NCBI GenBank assembly: GCA_022414725.1
Contig: CM039463.1
Span: forward strand, 35,099,500-35,163,499
Length of the DNA: 64,000 bases
Direction: 5' to 3'
From: Microglena sp. YARC
Taxonomy: Eukaryota > Chlorophyta > Chlorophyceae > Chlamydomonadales > Chlamydomonadaceae
Part shown: positions 19,451 through 31,440 of the stretch, piece after piece
How positions within the stretch are numbered: the first letter of the stretch is position 1
Layout: each line of letters starts with the position of its first letter
Notes under the pieces: model-generated
What the model was told of the DNA's origin: nothing
The model's database searches: none
What the model saw: the letters and a program-made list of their open reading frames with translations, nothing else
Made by a program: the position numbers and the translations under genes

Positions 19451-22130
19451 GGGAAAAAGCTGTTAGTGATGAGTAGACAAACTATATAATTGTGTGATCA
19501 CCTGGCAGTCTGGATTATTGGGTGCCCACTCGGCAAAAGCACAGAGTAATGACCAGACAAACTATATAATTGCGTGATCAGTCGACAGTCTGAAGTGTTG
19601 GGTGCCCACAGGTCAAAAGCCTGGAGTGATAACTAGACAAACTAAATCATTGGGTGGTCACGAGACAAAAGTAATCACTGGGTGACATCGTTGAAGTGCT
19701 GTAAGCCCACTGGTTGAGGGCATATAGTGACTAATAGACGAACTAAATCATTGGGTGGTCGCTAGACATATATTATCATTGGGTGACTTCTTTTTAGTGC
19801 TGTGTGCCCACTGGTTGAGGGCATACAGTGATTTCTATACAAACCAAATCATTGGTTGGTCACTAGATAGAAATAACCTGAAGGTGACAGACATTCTGAA
19901 GTGTTGGGCGCCCACTGGTCAAGGTTGTAACGTGATTTCTGTACAAACTAAACCATTGGGTGGTCACTAGGCATACATAACCTTTGGGTAACATCCTGAA
20001 GTGTTGGGCGCCCACTGGTAAATGGTCGTAACGTAATTTCTGTACAAACTAAATCAATGGTTGGTCACTAGACATACATAACCTTTGGGTAACATCCTGA
20101 AGTGTTGGGCGCCCAATGGTCAAGGTTGTAACGTGATTTCTATACAAACTAAATCATTGGGTGGTCAATGGGCATATTTAATCATTTGGTGGTCACTGGG
20201 CATATATGAACATTGGGTGGTCAGTAGATATACCAATTCATTCAGAAATCGTTAGACATACAGAATCACTGGGTGATTGCGCAGCATTAAAACAGATTGG
20301 GTGGTCACTAGACATACAGATTCATTGGGTGATAGCGCGACAATACAAATCATTGGGTGATTGCGCGGCATTAAAATCATTGGGTAATCGTTAGACAAAC
20401 ATAATCACTGGGTGATTGCGCGACATTACAAATCATTGGGTGATCGCGCGACATTAAAATCATTGGGTGCTTGCGCGACATTACAAATCATTGGGTGATC
20501 GTTAGACAAACAGAATCACTGGGTGACTGTGCGACATTACAAATCATAGGGTGATCGCGCGACATTAAAAATCATTGGGTGATTGCGCGACATTACAAAT
20601 CATTGGGTGATCGTTAGACAAACATAATCACTGGGTGATTGCGCGACATTACAAATCATAGGGTGATCGCGCGACATTAAAAATCATTGGGTGATTGCGC
20701 GACATTAAAAAGCATTGGGTGATCGCGCGACATTAAAATCATTGGGTGATTGCGCGACATTACAAATCATAGGGTGATCGCGCGACATTAAAATCATTGG
20801 GTGATTGCGCGACATTACAAATCATTGGGTGATCACGCGACATTAAAATCATTGGGTGATTGCGCGACATTACAAATCATAGGGTGATCGCGCGACATTA
20901 AAATCATCGGGTGATTGCGCGACATTACAAATCATAGGGTGATCGCGCGACATTAAAATCATCGGGTGATTGCGCGACATTACAAATCATAGGGTGATCG
21001 TTAGACAAACATAATCACTGGGTGATTGCGCGACATTACAAATCATAGGGTGATCGCGCGACATTACAAATCATAGGGTGATTGCGCGACATTACAAATC
21101 ATAGGGTGATTGCGCGACATTACAAATCATTGGGTGATCGTTAGACAAACATAATCACTGGGTGATTGCGCGACATTACAAATCATAGGGTGATCGCGCG
21201 ACATTAAAATCATCGGGTGCTTGCGCGACATTACAAATCATAGGGTGATCGCGCGACATTAAAATCATCGGGTGATTGCGCGACATTACAAATCATAGGG
21301 TGATCGTTAGACAAACATAATCACTGGGTGATTGCGCGACATTACAAATCATAGGGTGATCGCGCGACATTACAAATCATAGGGTGATTGCGCGACATTA
21401 CAAATCATAGGGTGATTGCGCGACATTACAAATCATTGGGTGATCGTTAGACAAACATAATCACTGGGTGATTGCGCGACATTACAAATCATAGGGTGAT
21501 CGCGCGACATTAAAATCATCGGGTGCTTGCGCGACATTACAAATCATAGGGTGATCGCGCGACATTAAAATCATCGGGTGATTGCGCGACATTACAAAAT
21601 CATAGGGTGATCGTTAGACAAACATAATCACTGGTGATTGCGCGACATTACAAATCATAGGGTGATCGCGCGACATTACAAATCATAGGGTGATTGCGCG
21701 ACATTACAAATCATAGGGTGATTGCGCGACATTACAAATCATTGGGTGATCGTTAGACAAACATAATCACTGGGTGATTGCGCGACATTACAAATCATAG
21801 GGTGATCGCGCGACATTAAAATCATCGGGTGCTTGCGCGACATTACAAATCATAGGGTGATCGCGCGACATTAAAATCATCGGGTGATTGCGCGACATTA
21901 CAAATCATAGGGTGATCGCGCAACATTAAAATCATCGGGTGATTGCGCGACATTACAAATCATAGGGTGATCGCGCGACATTAAAATCATTGGTCGATTG
22001 CGCGTCATTACAAATCATAGGGTGATCACGCGGCATTAAAAATCATCGGGTGATTGCGCGGCATTACAAATCATTGGGCAGTCGTTACACATTCAGAATC
22101 ACTGGGTGATCCCGAGACATACGCAAATAT
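19451..22130 (+). repeat. Satellite of a 28-30 bp unit with about 306-bp higher order
   Basis: The core word is TGGGTGATTGCGCGACATTA followed by AAATCAT. The left part (19451-20200) has longer 90-110 bp units with AAGTGTTGGG and CCCACTGG. From about 20990 the variant GATCGTTAGACAAACATAAT recurs at 20996, 21136, 21302, 21442, 21609 and 21748, that is steps of 140 and 166 alternating, a higher-order unit of about 306 bp. It is noncoding. Confidence 0.9.
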
Positions 22131-22315
22131 CATGATAGCAAATATCATATATGTCATCATCATACATATAAAATGTGATGATACATGGCACATGGATCAC
22201 CCATACCCAACCCAACTACACTAAGATATAAATCAATCGAATCCAACCTAATCGAAACCATTCTTTAAATCAATACAACCCAACCCAATCCAATCCAATT
22301 CGAATCATTCGTATA

Positions 22316-22436
22316 AACCAATCCAATCCAATCCAGTCCAGTCCAGTCCAGTCCAGTCCAGTCCAGTCCAGTCCAGTCCAGTCCAGTCCTGTCCAGTCCA
22401 GTCCAGTCCAGTCCAGTCCAGTCCAGTCCAGTCCGA
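22316..22436 (+). repeat. (CCAGT)n pentanucleotide array
   Basis: About 22 units in a row, with one CCTGT variant near 22390; CCAAT units grade into it on the left. Confidence 0.95.
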
Positions 22437-22550
22437 TTCAACCCATTTGAACCAAAATACAATCACACCAGGCCCTAGTAGACCCAACCCTACCCCCGTT
22501 GCCCCTCCCCCCTTGCCCCTTGCCCCATCCCCTCTTGCCCCACCCCCCTT

Positions 22551-22680
22551 GTGACTTCAGGTCTGGCGTGGTACCCAAAAAGCATCTGATCCCTCCCTCC
22601 TGAACACTCCCATCACCATCACTAGCTTTTGGTCTGATATCGAACGCCCACGCCTACCCTCCTTAGCAATACATTCCACC
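22551..22680 (+). repeat. Partial copy 1 of BBS1 exon 2 with acceptor
   Basis: TGTGACTTCAG then GTCTGGCGTGG... matches the first about 108 bases of exon 2 (GTQKAS-like, SDIERPRLPSLA). The part coding GSYIYIYRNLRPY is missing and unrelated sequence (ACATTCCACC) follows, so it cannot replace the exon. Confidence 0.85.
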
Positions 22681-22885
22681 CAGACTCCGAATCAGACCAG
22701 TCCCCAGCAAACCCAACCCCACCCCCCTTGCCCCCTGCTTATACCCACCAAACCCCACCCCCCATGTGGCTTCAGATCTGACCCTAGTAGACCCCCCCTC
22801 CCCCCCCCCCCCCCACCCACACACACACCCACCCCCACACACACACACACTCACAAATACACACACCTTGCCCCTTGCCCCTTCG

Positions 22886-23040
22886 TGGTTTCAGGTCTGG
22901 CGTGGTACTCAGAAAGCGTCTGACCACTCCCTCCTGAACACTCTTATCACCATCACTAGCTTTTTATCTGATAGGGAACGCCCACGCCTACCGTCCCTAG
23001 TAGCACTTTTCATCCAGAGTTCCAATCAGACCAGTCCGCG
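22886..23040 (+). repeat. Partial copy 2 of BBS1 exon 2 with acceptor
   Basis: The acceptor TGGTTTCAG ends at 22894, followed by about 108 bases of exon-2-like sequence, then the same non-exon tail (CCAGA..TCCAATCAGACC) as copies 1 and 3. Confidence 0.85.
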
Positions 23041-23175
23041 GTACCCCCCCCCCCACACCCACCCACCCACCCACCTTGCCCCCTGATTCTACCCATCAAA
23101 CCCCTCCCCCCTTGTGGCTTCAGATCTGGCCCTAGTAGACCCCCCCCCACACACCTTGCCCCCCCCCCCCTTTTG

Positions 23176-23330
23176 TGGTTTCAGGTCTGGCGTGGGACTC
23201 AGAAAGTGTCTGACCACTCCCTCCTGAACACTTCCATCACCATCACTAGCTTTTTGTCTGATAGCGAACGCCCACGCCTACCGTCCTTAGAAATACATTC
23301 CACCAGACTTCCAATCAGACCTGACCCTAG
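23176..23330 (+). repeat. Partial copy 3 of BBS1 exon 2 with acceptor
   Basis: The acceptor ends at 23184. The exon-like part is closest to the real exon (GTCTGGCGTGGGACTCAGAA). Between the copies a 30-bp word CTTCAGATCTGACCCTAGTA recurs about six times beside C tracts. Confidence 0.85.
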
Positions 23331-23654
23331 GAGAGCCAACTCAAACCACCTTGCCCCACCCCCACCTTGCCCCTTGCTTCTACCCCCACCCCCACCCCCC
23401 TTGTGGCTTCAGATCTGACCCTAGTAGACCCCCCCCCCCCCCCCCCCCCCTTGTGGCTTCAGATCTGACCCTAGTAGACCCCCCCCCCACCCCCCCCCAC
23501 CCCCCCTTGTGGCTTCAGATCTGACCCTGGTAGAACCCCCCCCCCCCCCCCCCCCCCCCTTGCCCCTTGCCTCTACCCCCCCCACCCCCCTTGTGGCTTC
23601 AGATCTGACCCTAGTAGACCAACCCAAACCCCCTTGCCCCCCCTTGTGGTTCAG

Positions 23655-23863
23655 GTCTGGCGTGGGACTCAGAAAGCATCTGACCACATGCTCCTGGACA
23701 CTCCCGTCGCCATCACAAGCTTTGTGTCTGATAGCGAACGCCCACGCCTACCCTCCTTGGCAGTGGCAGCCGGCTCCTATATCTATATCTACAGGAATCT
23801 GCGACCCTACAATAAGTTTGGTCTGCCGCCTGAGGACGTCAACAGTGAGGAGCAGGATGCTTG
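23655..23863 (+). CDS. BBS1: BBS1 exon 2 (residues 87-155 and part of 156)
   Basis: The frame reads VWRGTQKASD, SERPRLPSLAVAAGSYIYIYR, then NLRPYNKFGLPPEDV and EEQDAW, matching the propeller part of BBS1 (human VYVYKNLRPYFKFSLP..PLEQDLW). The donor is TG/GTGCGT, so Trp156 is split two bases to one. The first 108 bases also occur as partial copies upstream, and only this copy continues into NLRPY. Confidence 0.93.
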
Positions 23864-23879
23864 GTGCGTTTAGTACCAG

Positions 23880-24010
23880 TAATTTCTATTCTATTCTATT
23901 CTATTCTATTCTATTCTATTCTATTCTATTCTATTCTATTCTATTCTATTCTATTCTATTCTATTCTATTGTTATTATTATTATTATTATTATATCATTA
24001 TTATCATTAT
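23880..24010 (+). repeat. (TTCTA)n then (ATT)n in intron 2
   Basis: TTCTA is repeated about 18 times from 23885, followed by ATT repeats to about 24004. Short G- and C-runs, including one of over 25 C near 24142, fill the rest of this 675-bp intron. A second C run is at about 24442-24463. Confidence 0.95.
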
Positions 24011-24538
24011 TACGGGGGGGTGGGGGTGGGGCAGGAAGACAGATTTTGGACCGCATGTTCAATACGGTGTCCGATTCAGATGGAGTTTCATACAAAAAAG
24101 AGGGGGGAAAATAAAGTTTATTTTGTTTTTACCCCCCCCCTCCCCCCCCCCCCCCCCCCCCCCCCCCAAAAAAAACCTTACCCCCCTCTACCCCACCTAA
24201 AATGGGGTCATTCGAAATATATTTTCGTAATCTATCCCTTTATGCTCTTACATATTTCATGGGGTTGCCCAAACTTGATTTATGGCGAATTGAAGATCTG
24301 GGCTGATGTGGGTCAAAACAACTTTGGAGACCTCCAACTTCCTGTTCAAAACTTTATTTTGGGTAAAAAAAAATGTTGTAATTGGATCCTGAGGATTAGC
24401 TCTATTTAAAGCGAAGATGAGGTACAGCAGCTTATTTCCTGCCCCCCCCCCCCCCCCCCCCCCTCCCCGCATAAATGTGAAATAAACAAAGAATATAATA
24501 TAGAATAATAATATTGTATAATGATGCATCTTCTGCAG

Positions 24539-24758
24539 GACCAAAGTCATGGAGGGGTCAATGGATATCGGAGAGGTGGTATCAATGCTGGCTCAGCTAC
24601 AAGAGCAGGGCGTGATCCTCCAAACGCGATCATTGCACCTCATGAACCTTCCGGATGCCGAGAAGAAGCTCAACTTCATGGAACATTGGCAGGGAGCTCC
24701 ATTGGTGGCCACGACAGTAATTACGTGCATGGATGTCATCAACCTGGCTGTGGATGAG
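24539..24758 (+). CDS. BBS1: BBS1 exon 3 (residues 156-229)
   Basis: It begins with G completing Trp156 after TTCTGCAG. The frame codes MDIGEVVSMLAQLQEQG, LQTRSLHLMNLPDAEK, APLVATTVITCMDVI and VDE, the helical insert of BBS1 (human TLKEMLESIRE, LRFLQLELSEMEAF, KRQTVITTMTTL). It ends in phase 0 before GTGGGT. Confidence 0.92.
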
Positions 24759-24807
24759 GTGGGTGGGAGGGTTTGGGTAGGGTAGGGTTGAGTGTGGTAT
24801 GGTATGA

Positions 24808-24925
24808 CATGAACCTTCCGGATGCCGAGAAGAAGCTCACCTTCATGGAGCATTGGCAGGGAGCTCCATTGGTGGCCACAACAGTAATTACGTGCATGGA
24901 TGTCATCAACCTGGCTGTGGATGAG
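24808..24925 (+). repeat. Duplicate of the 3' half of BBS1 exon 3 with donor
   Basis: It copies 24641-24758 at an offset of 167 bp with two or three substitutions (CTCACCTTC for CTCAACTTC) and a GTGGGTAGG donor. There is no acceptor in front, only GGTAGGGTTGAGTGTGGTAT, so it would not be spliced in as an exon. Confidence 0.9.
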
Positions 24926-27900
24926 GTGGGTAGGTGGGGTTGGGTAGGGGATGAGGTGGGTGGGGGGGTAGGTAGGGTAGGGGATAAGGTGGGAGGGGTT
25001 GGGTAGGGTAGGGGATGAGGAGGGACCTGACATGGCCTGGCTTAGGCTGACCTGACCTTTCCAGACCTGAACTTAACTGTTCTGCGCTGAGCTCATTTGA
25101 CCAGAACTGCACTGTCCTGTACTATACTGTCCTGTCCTTTCCTGTACTTAGCTCATTTGATCAGAACTGCGCTTTACTGTCCTGTCCTGTCCTGTACAAT
25201 ACAATACTGTACTGAACTGTACTGTACTGTACTGTACTGTACTGAGCTCATTTGACCAGAACTGCACTGTACTGAACTGTACTGTCCTGAGCTCATTGAT
25301 CAGAACTGCACTGTACTGTGCTGTACTGTACTGTACTGTACTGTACTGTACTGTACTGTACCGTACTGTACTGAGCTCATTTGACCAGAACTGCACTGTA
25401 CTGTACTGTAATGTCCTGAGCTCATTGACTATACCTGCACTGTACTGCACTGTACTGCACTGTACTGTACTGTACTGTACTGTACTGTACTGTACTGAGC
25501 TCATTTGACCAGAACTGCACTGTCCTGCACTGTACTGTACTGTACTGAGATCATTTGGCCAGAACTGCACTGTACTGTACTGTACTGTACTGAGATCATT
25601 TGACCTGCACTGTACTCTACTGTGCTGTACTGTCCTGTCCTGTACTGAGCTCATTTGACCAGATCTGCACAGTTCTGTACTGTACTGTACTGATCTCATT
25701 TTACCTGCACTGTACTGTACTGTACTGTACTTAGCTCATTTGACCAGATCTGCACTGTTCTGTCCTGTACTGTACTGAGCTCTACTGTGCTGTACTGTAC
25801 TGTGCCGTACTGTATTGTACTGTACTGTTCTGTACTGTATTGTACTGTACTGTACTGTACTTTACTGTACTGTACTGTACTGTACTGGACTGTACAGTAC
25901 TGAGCTCATTTGCTCTGCACTGTACTGTACTGCACTCTACTGTGCTGTGCTGTACTGTACTGAGCTTATTTGACCTGCACTGTACTGTACTGTACTGTGC
26001 TGTTCTGTGCTCATTTGACCTGCACTGTACTGTACTGTACTGAGCTCATTTGCCCTGCACTGTACTGTACTGTACTCTACTGTGCTGTTCTGTACTGAGC
26101 TCATTTGACCTGCACTGTACTGTACTCTACTGTACTGTACAGTACTGTACTGTACAGTACTGAGCTAATTTGCCCTGCACTATACTGTACTGCACTCTAC
26201 TGTGCTGTACTGTACTGTACTGAGCTCATTTGACCTGCACTGTACTGTACTGTGCTGACCTGTGCTCATTTGACCTGCACTGTACTGTACTGAACTGAGC
26301 TCATTTGACCTGCACTGTACTGTACTGTACTGTACTCTCCTGTGCTGTTCTGTACTGAGCTCATTTGACCTGCACTGTACCGTACTGTACTGTACTGAGC
26401 TCATTTTACCTGCACTGTACTGTGCTGTGCTGTGCTGTACTGTACTGAGCTCATTTGACCTGCACTGTACTGTTCTATACTGTGCTGTACTGTACTGTAC
26501 TGTACTGTACTGTACTGAGCTCATTTGACCTGCACTGTACTGTTCTGTACTCTACTGTGCTGTACTGTACTGTCCTGTCCTGTACTGAGCTCATTTGACC
26601 AGGTCTGCACTGTTCTGTACTGTACTGTACTGTACTGTACTGTACTGAGCTCATTTTACCTGCACTGTACTGTGCTGTACTGTACTATACTGTACTGAGC
26701 TCATATGACCTGCACTGTACTGTACTGTACTGTACTGTACTGTACTGTGCTGTACCCTACTGTACTGAGCTCATTTGACCATATCTGCACTGTTCTGTGC
26801 TTAACTGTACTGAGCTCATTTGACCAGCACTGTACTGTACTGTTCTGTACTGTACTGTACTGTACTGTACTGTGCTGTGCCCTACTTTACGGAGCTCGTT
26901 TTACTAGATCTGCACTGTTCTGTACTGTACTGTACTGTACTGTACTGAACTGAGCTCATTTGCCCTGTACTGTACTGTACTGTACTCTACTGTGCTGTAC
27001 TGTACTGTACTCTACTGTGCTGTTCTGTACTGAGCTTATTTGACCTGCACTGTACTGTACTGTGCTGTACTGTACTGTACTGAGCTCATTTGACCTGCAC
27101 TGTACTGTTCTATACTGTGCTGTACTGTACTGTACTGTACTGAGCTCATTTGACCTGCACTGTACTGTACTGTACTCTACTGTGCTGTACTGTACTGTAC
27201 TGTCCTGTACTGAGCTCATTTGACCAGGTCTGCACTGTTCTGTACTGTACTGTACTGTACTGAGCTCATTTTACCTGCACTGCACTGTACTGTGCTGTAC
27301 TGTACTATACTGTACTGAGCTCATATGACCTGCACTGTACTGTACTGTACTGTACTGTACTGTACTGTACTGTACTGTACTGTACTGTACTGTGCTGTAC
27401 CCTACTGTACTGAGCTCATTTGACCAGCACTGTACTGTACCGTTCTGTACTGTTCTGTACTGTACTGTCCTGTACTGTGCTGTGCCCTACTGTACGGAGC
27501 TCATTTTACTAGATCTGCACTGTTCTGTACTGTACTGTACTGTACTGTACTGTACTGTACTGTGCTGTACTGTACTGTACTGAGCTCATTTGACCAGATC
27601 TGCACTGTACATTACTGTACTGTACTGAGCTCATTTGACCTGCACTGTACTGTACTGTACTGTACTCTACTGTGCTGTACTGTACTGCACTGAGCTCATT
27701 TGACCAGATCTGCACTGTTCTGCACTGTACTGTACTGTACTGAGCTCATTCGACCAGAAATGCAATGAACTGTACTGAGCTCATTTGAGATGACCAGATC
27801 TGACCTGGTTTGACTTGACCTGGCCTGACCTGAACATAACTGAGCTGACCTGAGCTGTCCTGACTTGACCTGACCTGACCTGACCTGTCCTGATCTAACC

Positions 27901-28221
27901 TGCTCGACCTGACTTGACCTGACCTGACCTGTCCTGTCCTGTCCTGACCCGACCTGACCCGAACTGACCTGATCTGCCCTGCCCTGCCCTGATTATACCT
28001 GACTTGACCTGACCTGACCTGACCTGACCTGATCTGACCTGCTCGACCTGACCTGACCTGTCCTGACCCGACACGACCCGACCTGACCTGACCTGACCCA
28101 ACTCGACCTGACCTGACCCGACCTGTCCTGACCTGACCTGACCTGACCTGACCTGACCTGACCTGACCTGACCAGACCTGACCTGACCTGACCTGACCTG
28201 ACCTGACCTGCTGACCTGTAG
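24926..28221 (+). repeat. Intron 3 arrays: CTGTA-based minisatellite, then (ACCTG)n
   Basis: From about 25060 to 27780 CTGTA pentamers alternate with a recurring word GAGCTCATTTGACC(AGA)TGCACTG. From about 27790 to 28215 it changes to ACCTG/GACCT pentamers with variants. The acceptor of exon 4 (CTGACCTGTAG) lies at the end of the second array. Long frames on both strands here (TVLYC, QYSTVQ, RSGQV repeats) are artefacts of the repeats. Confidence 0.95.
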
Positions 28222-28398
28222 GTGGATGCAGTGAGCTGTCTGGTGGTGGGCACAGAGAGCGGCCGAATCTTGATCCTGAACCCTCAGGGAGCAGCCGTCG
28301 TGCGCAACATATATATTGGGGCCACACCATCTCTGATCGCAATCCAGGGAGAGCTGGAAGTTGGATACACAATCACAGTTGCTGCCAGAGACGGAAAG
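28222..28398 (+). CDS. BBS1: BBS1 exon 4 (residues 230-288)
   Basis: VDAVSCLVVGTESGRILIL then ATPSLIAIQGELEVG and TVAARDGK match the BBS1 propeller (human DAVSCLVLGTENKELLVLD, VSGQFDVEFRLAAACRNGN). 177 bases, phase 0 at both ends, donor GTAGGG. Confidence 0.95.
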
Positions 28399-28511
28399 GT
28401 AGGGGTCGCAATATATGAATATATAAATAAATAAGTAAACAAACACATAAGTAAGGTAGGTTCTCTTAGATCCCTAAGTCTCTAAGTTTGGATATCTGTG
28501 GCAGCTTAAAA

Positions 28512-28908
28512 GCTAGAAGTTGGATACACAATCACAGTTGCTGCCAGAGACGGAAAGGTCAGTGTCACAAAACATGAATTTAAACATTTGTTTTGTTGCC
28601 GCCACAGACGGCTAGGTCAGTTCTCAAAACATGAATCCAAGCAAAAACACACATGTTTTGTTGCTGCCAGAGACAGCAAGGCCAGTCCACAAAACATGAA
28701 TTCAAACAAATTAGCAAATGCCAGAGACAGCAAGGACAGTTCACAAGACAGGAACTCAAACAAAAACAAAAATATGTTTTTGCTGCCAGAGACGGAAAGG
28801 CAGTTGTCACAAAGCATGAAATCAAAGAAGAAGAAACAAATTGTTGCTGCCAGCGGGAATATATAAGAAAAGGGAGGACACCTATCCCTAAAAAATCTGA
28901 GGGGGCTG

Positions 28909-28947
<39 letters not shown>

Positions 28948-29755
28948 TGAGGTGCTCAGAATGACCTGAAAAAAATTATTTCTCATAATATCGCAATGAT
29001 ACATGCGATTACAGCCCCATTATCAGAAAAATCAATCGGGAGAATGATTTGTTTGAGGCCTTGACACCTCCTGCTGCCTGAGATGTCAAGGTCAATTCAC
29101 AAAACATGGACTCAACCGAATTAACAGATGCCAGAGACGCTATGGTCAGTTCACACAACATGAACTAAAACAAGTTAACAAATGTTTTGTTGCTACCACA
29201 GACTGAAATGTCAGGTTACAAAATGGTTGGGGTGGTGTGTGAGTGGGGTGTGTGACTGATGAGTAGGGGCAACAAATTGTACCATGACTGTCATGAACTG
29301 CCACAGACTGAAATGTCAGGTTACAAAATTTGAATTAAAGTAGGGAGGTAAGGTCACTAATTTCCCTATTTCCTCCCTATGACATGCCCTGCCCCGATAC
29401 ACGATCACAGTTGCTGCCAGAGACGGAAAGGGAGTGGCCACAAAAGATGAATACATAAATAAATAAGTGTTACACCTTATAATTATGTGTGAGGTTGAGA
29501 GCTGCAAGTTAGGTACTCTATCACAGTGGCTGCCAGAGACGGAAAGGTCGGGGTCGCAATACATGAATACACAAATCTGCATAAATAAAGAAATAAACTA
29601 ATAAACTAGTAAGGTAGGGTCACTTAGATCCCTAAGTTCGGGTACGCGTAGCAGCTTGAAAGCTTGGAAGCTGGATACACAATAACAGTTGCCAACAGAG
29701 ACGGAAGTGTAGGATCGCAATATATGAATACATAAATAAATAAAATAAATATAAT
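28512..29755 (+). repeat. Repeated copies of the BBS1 exon 4 donor edge
   Basis: GTTGGATACACAATCACAGT and GCTGCCAGAGACGGAAAGGT, the last about 45 bases of exon 4 plus donor, recur complete at about 28518 and 29396-29432, and shorter or worn at about 28590, 28655, 28718, 28780, 28843, 29130, 29190, 29300, 29510 and 29670. Between them comes intronic ATAAATAAATAAG and CTTAGATCCCTAAGT, so the copied unit spans the exon end and the intron start. A tract of over 30 C lies at about 28911-28943. Confidence 0.85.
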
Positions 29756-29757
29756 AC

Positions 29758-31112
29758 AATCGTGCAAAAGCTGCTTTTTCTAGGATGCTCGCTAAGGCCC
29801 AAAAGGCTCACCACATGCTCTGTAGGCGATGCCATACTATGGAGATATACAATATTGATATTCTCACCCACCTGTTTGATTCTCTTGTACAACCTATCCT
29901 GAATTTTGGCTGTGAGGTGTGGGCTCCTTCTATTCTGAACAACACACTTATCTCAAATGACCATGCTTGTGAGAAATGGCATAGAGGTATACTTCAACAA
30001 ATGTTGGGTGTTTGCCAATCTACTACATCTAATATTATCATGGAAGAGCTGGGTAGAACCCCGTTGTGTTTTGCTTGGCTTAAACAAGCTTTGCGCTTCT
30101 GGAACAAGACCATAGATAAAGAACCTGAGGATCTCATTAGAATGGCTCTTGAGGAATCTTTTGATTCCAACACTGGCTGGGTTCATGACTTACGTTGTGC
30201 TCTCCACGAGCTAGGATCCAGTAAAAACCTCAACATTTTGGAGGCTGTCGATGTCGAAGGTATTATGTCTGAAGTTTTTGAGTCATGGAGGTTTAAGTAC
30301 CCAAGTGACACCAATGCAGTCAGAGACATCCCTGATGAGAGAAGGGTTGGCTTTAAACGCCTCCGATACCAGAAATGGTTCGCGCAGCAACAGCAATGAT
30401 GAGAATGGCTTGATTCCCTTTACATCTGCCTTACATAAGCAGGATCAGATTCGTTCTATAGCACAGTTTAGAATGGGTTCCCATTGGCTGAACACAGAAA
30501 GAATGAGGGTGGTGGATAGAGCACACATCCCTCGTTCAATGAGACACTGTCAAATGTGTGGGTTCCAAAAACCTGAGGATGAAATGCATATGTTTGATTG
30601 CCCTTTTTATAATGATATTCGCCTCCGCTACCAGAAGCTGTTAACAGATATTTATAGGCATGTCCATGAGGATACCGACTTAATCGTATGGAATGTGGAA
30701 TTCTGCGATTCCACATTCAGAACCTTTATGAATGGAAATGGCACTAAGACTTTCTGGAGCAACCTAGCCGACTATCTTTCTACTTGTAGAAGAGCAAGAC
30801 AGGAAGCCCTGGACTGCTTAGTGGCACCGTAATTTATTATCCCTTTTTTGTTTTTCTTTTCTTCTTGTGACTTCTCATTTGTTAGCTTCTTACCTTCGCC
30901 ACTGTAAGTGGTTGAGATCTGGGTCCGGCTCTAGGGGGTTTAATACCTACGCCACCAAAACGGTGGTTGGGAGCTTGGTTTGTTTGTCCTCGACGCACCC
31001 CTGATGTAATGGTTTTTTTTGCTTTGTGGGTGCTTTTTCTTTTTGTTTAAAGCACAGAGTCTCATACACCCTCGCGGTGTCAAGTAGACTTTAACATGTA
31101 ATGTAATGTAAT
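29758..31112 (+). mobile_element. 5'-truncated LINE insertion in intron 4
   Basis: It starts within the coding sequence at about CGTGCAAAAG and ends in an (ATGTA)n tail (about 31096-31112), typical of target-primed retrotransposition. ATAAATA-type intron sequence stands on both sides. The 3' noncoding part is T-rich and contains TGATGTAATGG and a C-G rich hairpin-like stretch around CCTCGCGGTGTC. Confidence 0.8.
29785..30832 (+). pseudogene. LINE ORF C-terminal part (post-RT and zinc finger), one frameshift
   Basis: LFDSLVQPILNFGCEVWAP is the conserved block after the reverse transcriptase in many LINEs. Further on CQMCGFQKPEDEMHMFDC with PFYNDIR forms the C-terminal CCHC zinc finger. The frame changes once near 30385-30395 (GFKRLRYQKW continues in the other frame at SNDENGLIPF), so the copy is inactive. 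The catalytic domain is missing by 5' truncation. Confidence 0.8.
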
Positions 31113-31440
31113 ACATAAATTAGTAGGATAGGGTCTCTTAGATCCCTAAGTTGCTAAGTTTGGGTATGCGTGTCAGCTTGAAAGCTTGGGAGTTTGATAC
31201 ACGATCACAGTGGCTGACAGAGACGGAAAGGTAGGATCGCATTATAAGAATATATAAATAAAGAAAATACTAAAATTAGTAGGATAGGGTATCTTAGATC
31301 CCTTAGTTTCTAAGTTTAGATATGCGAGGCAGCTTGAAAGCTTTGCAGTTCGATGCACAATCACAGTTGCTGCCAGAGACGGACAGTTAGCGGCACAAGA
31401 AATGAATTCAATTAGGAAGGTAGGGTCCAAAGGTTTCTTG
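31113..31440 (+). repeat. Two further exon 4 edge copies after the LINE
   Basis: Copies with GATACACGATCACAGTGGCT (about 31196-31232) and GATGCACAATCACAGTTGCT (about 31351-31388) continue the array interrupted by the LINE. Confidence 0.8.

Larger units (their letters stand above)
17669..23654 (+). other. BBS1 intron 1 (6.0 kb)
   Basis: It is filled with, in order, a MITE-flanked zinc-finger insertion (17905-19444), a 28-30 bp satellite (19451-22130), a CCAGT array, and C-rich sequence with three partial copies of the start of exon 2. GTGGGC donor and TTGTGGTTCAG acceptor. Confidence 0.85.

Noticed and set aside
19451..22130. Possible CRISPR array (regular short repeats)
   Set aside because: Repeats are head-to-tail satellite units with no unique spacers, in a eukaryotic intron.
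22551..23330. Exon 2 copies as mutually exclusive exons
   Set aside because: They lack the second half of the exon (NLRPY part) and a matching donor, so they could not replace it.
25148..28446. Long frames rich in TVLYC, QYSTVQ or RSGQV
   Set aside because: Pure translation of CTGTA and ACCTG arrays, present on both strands and in several frames.
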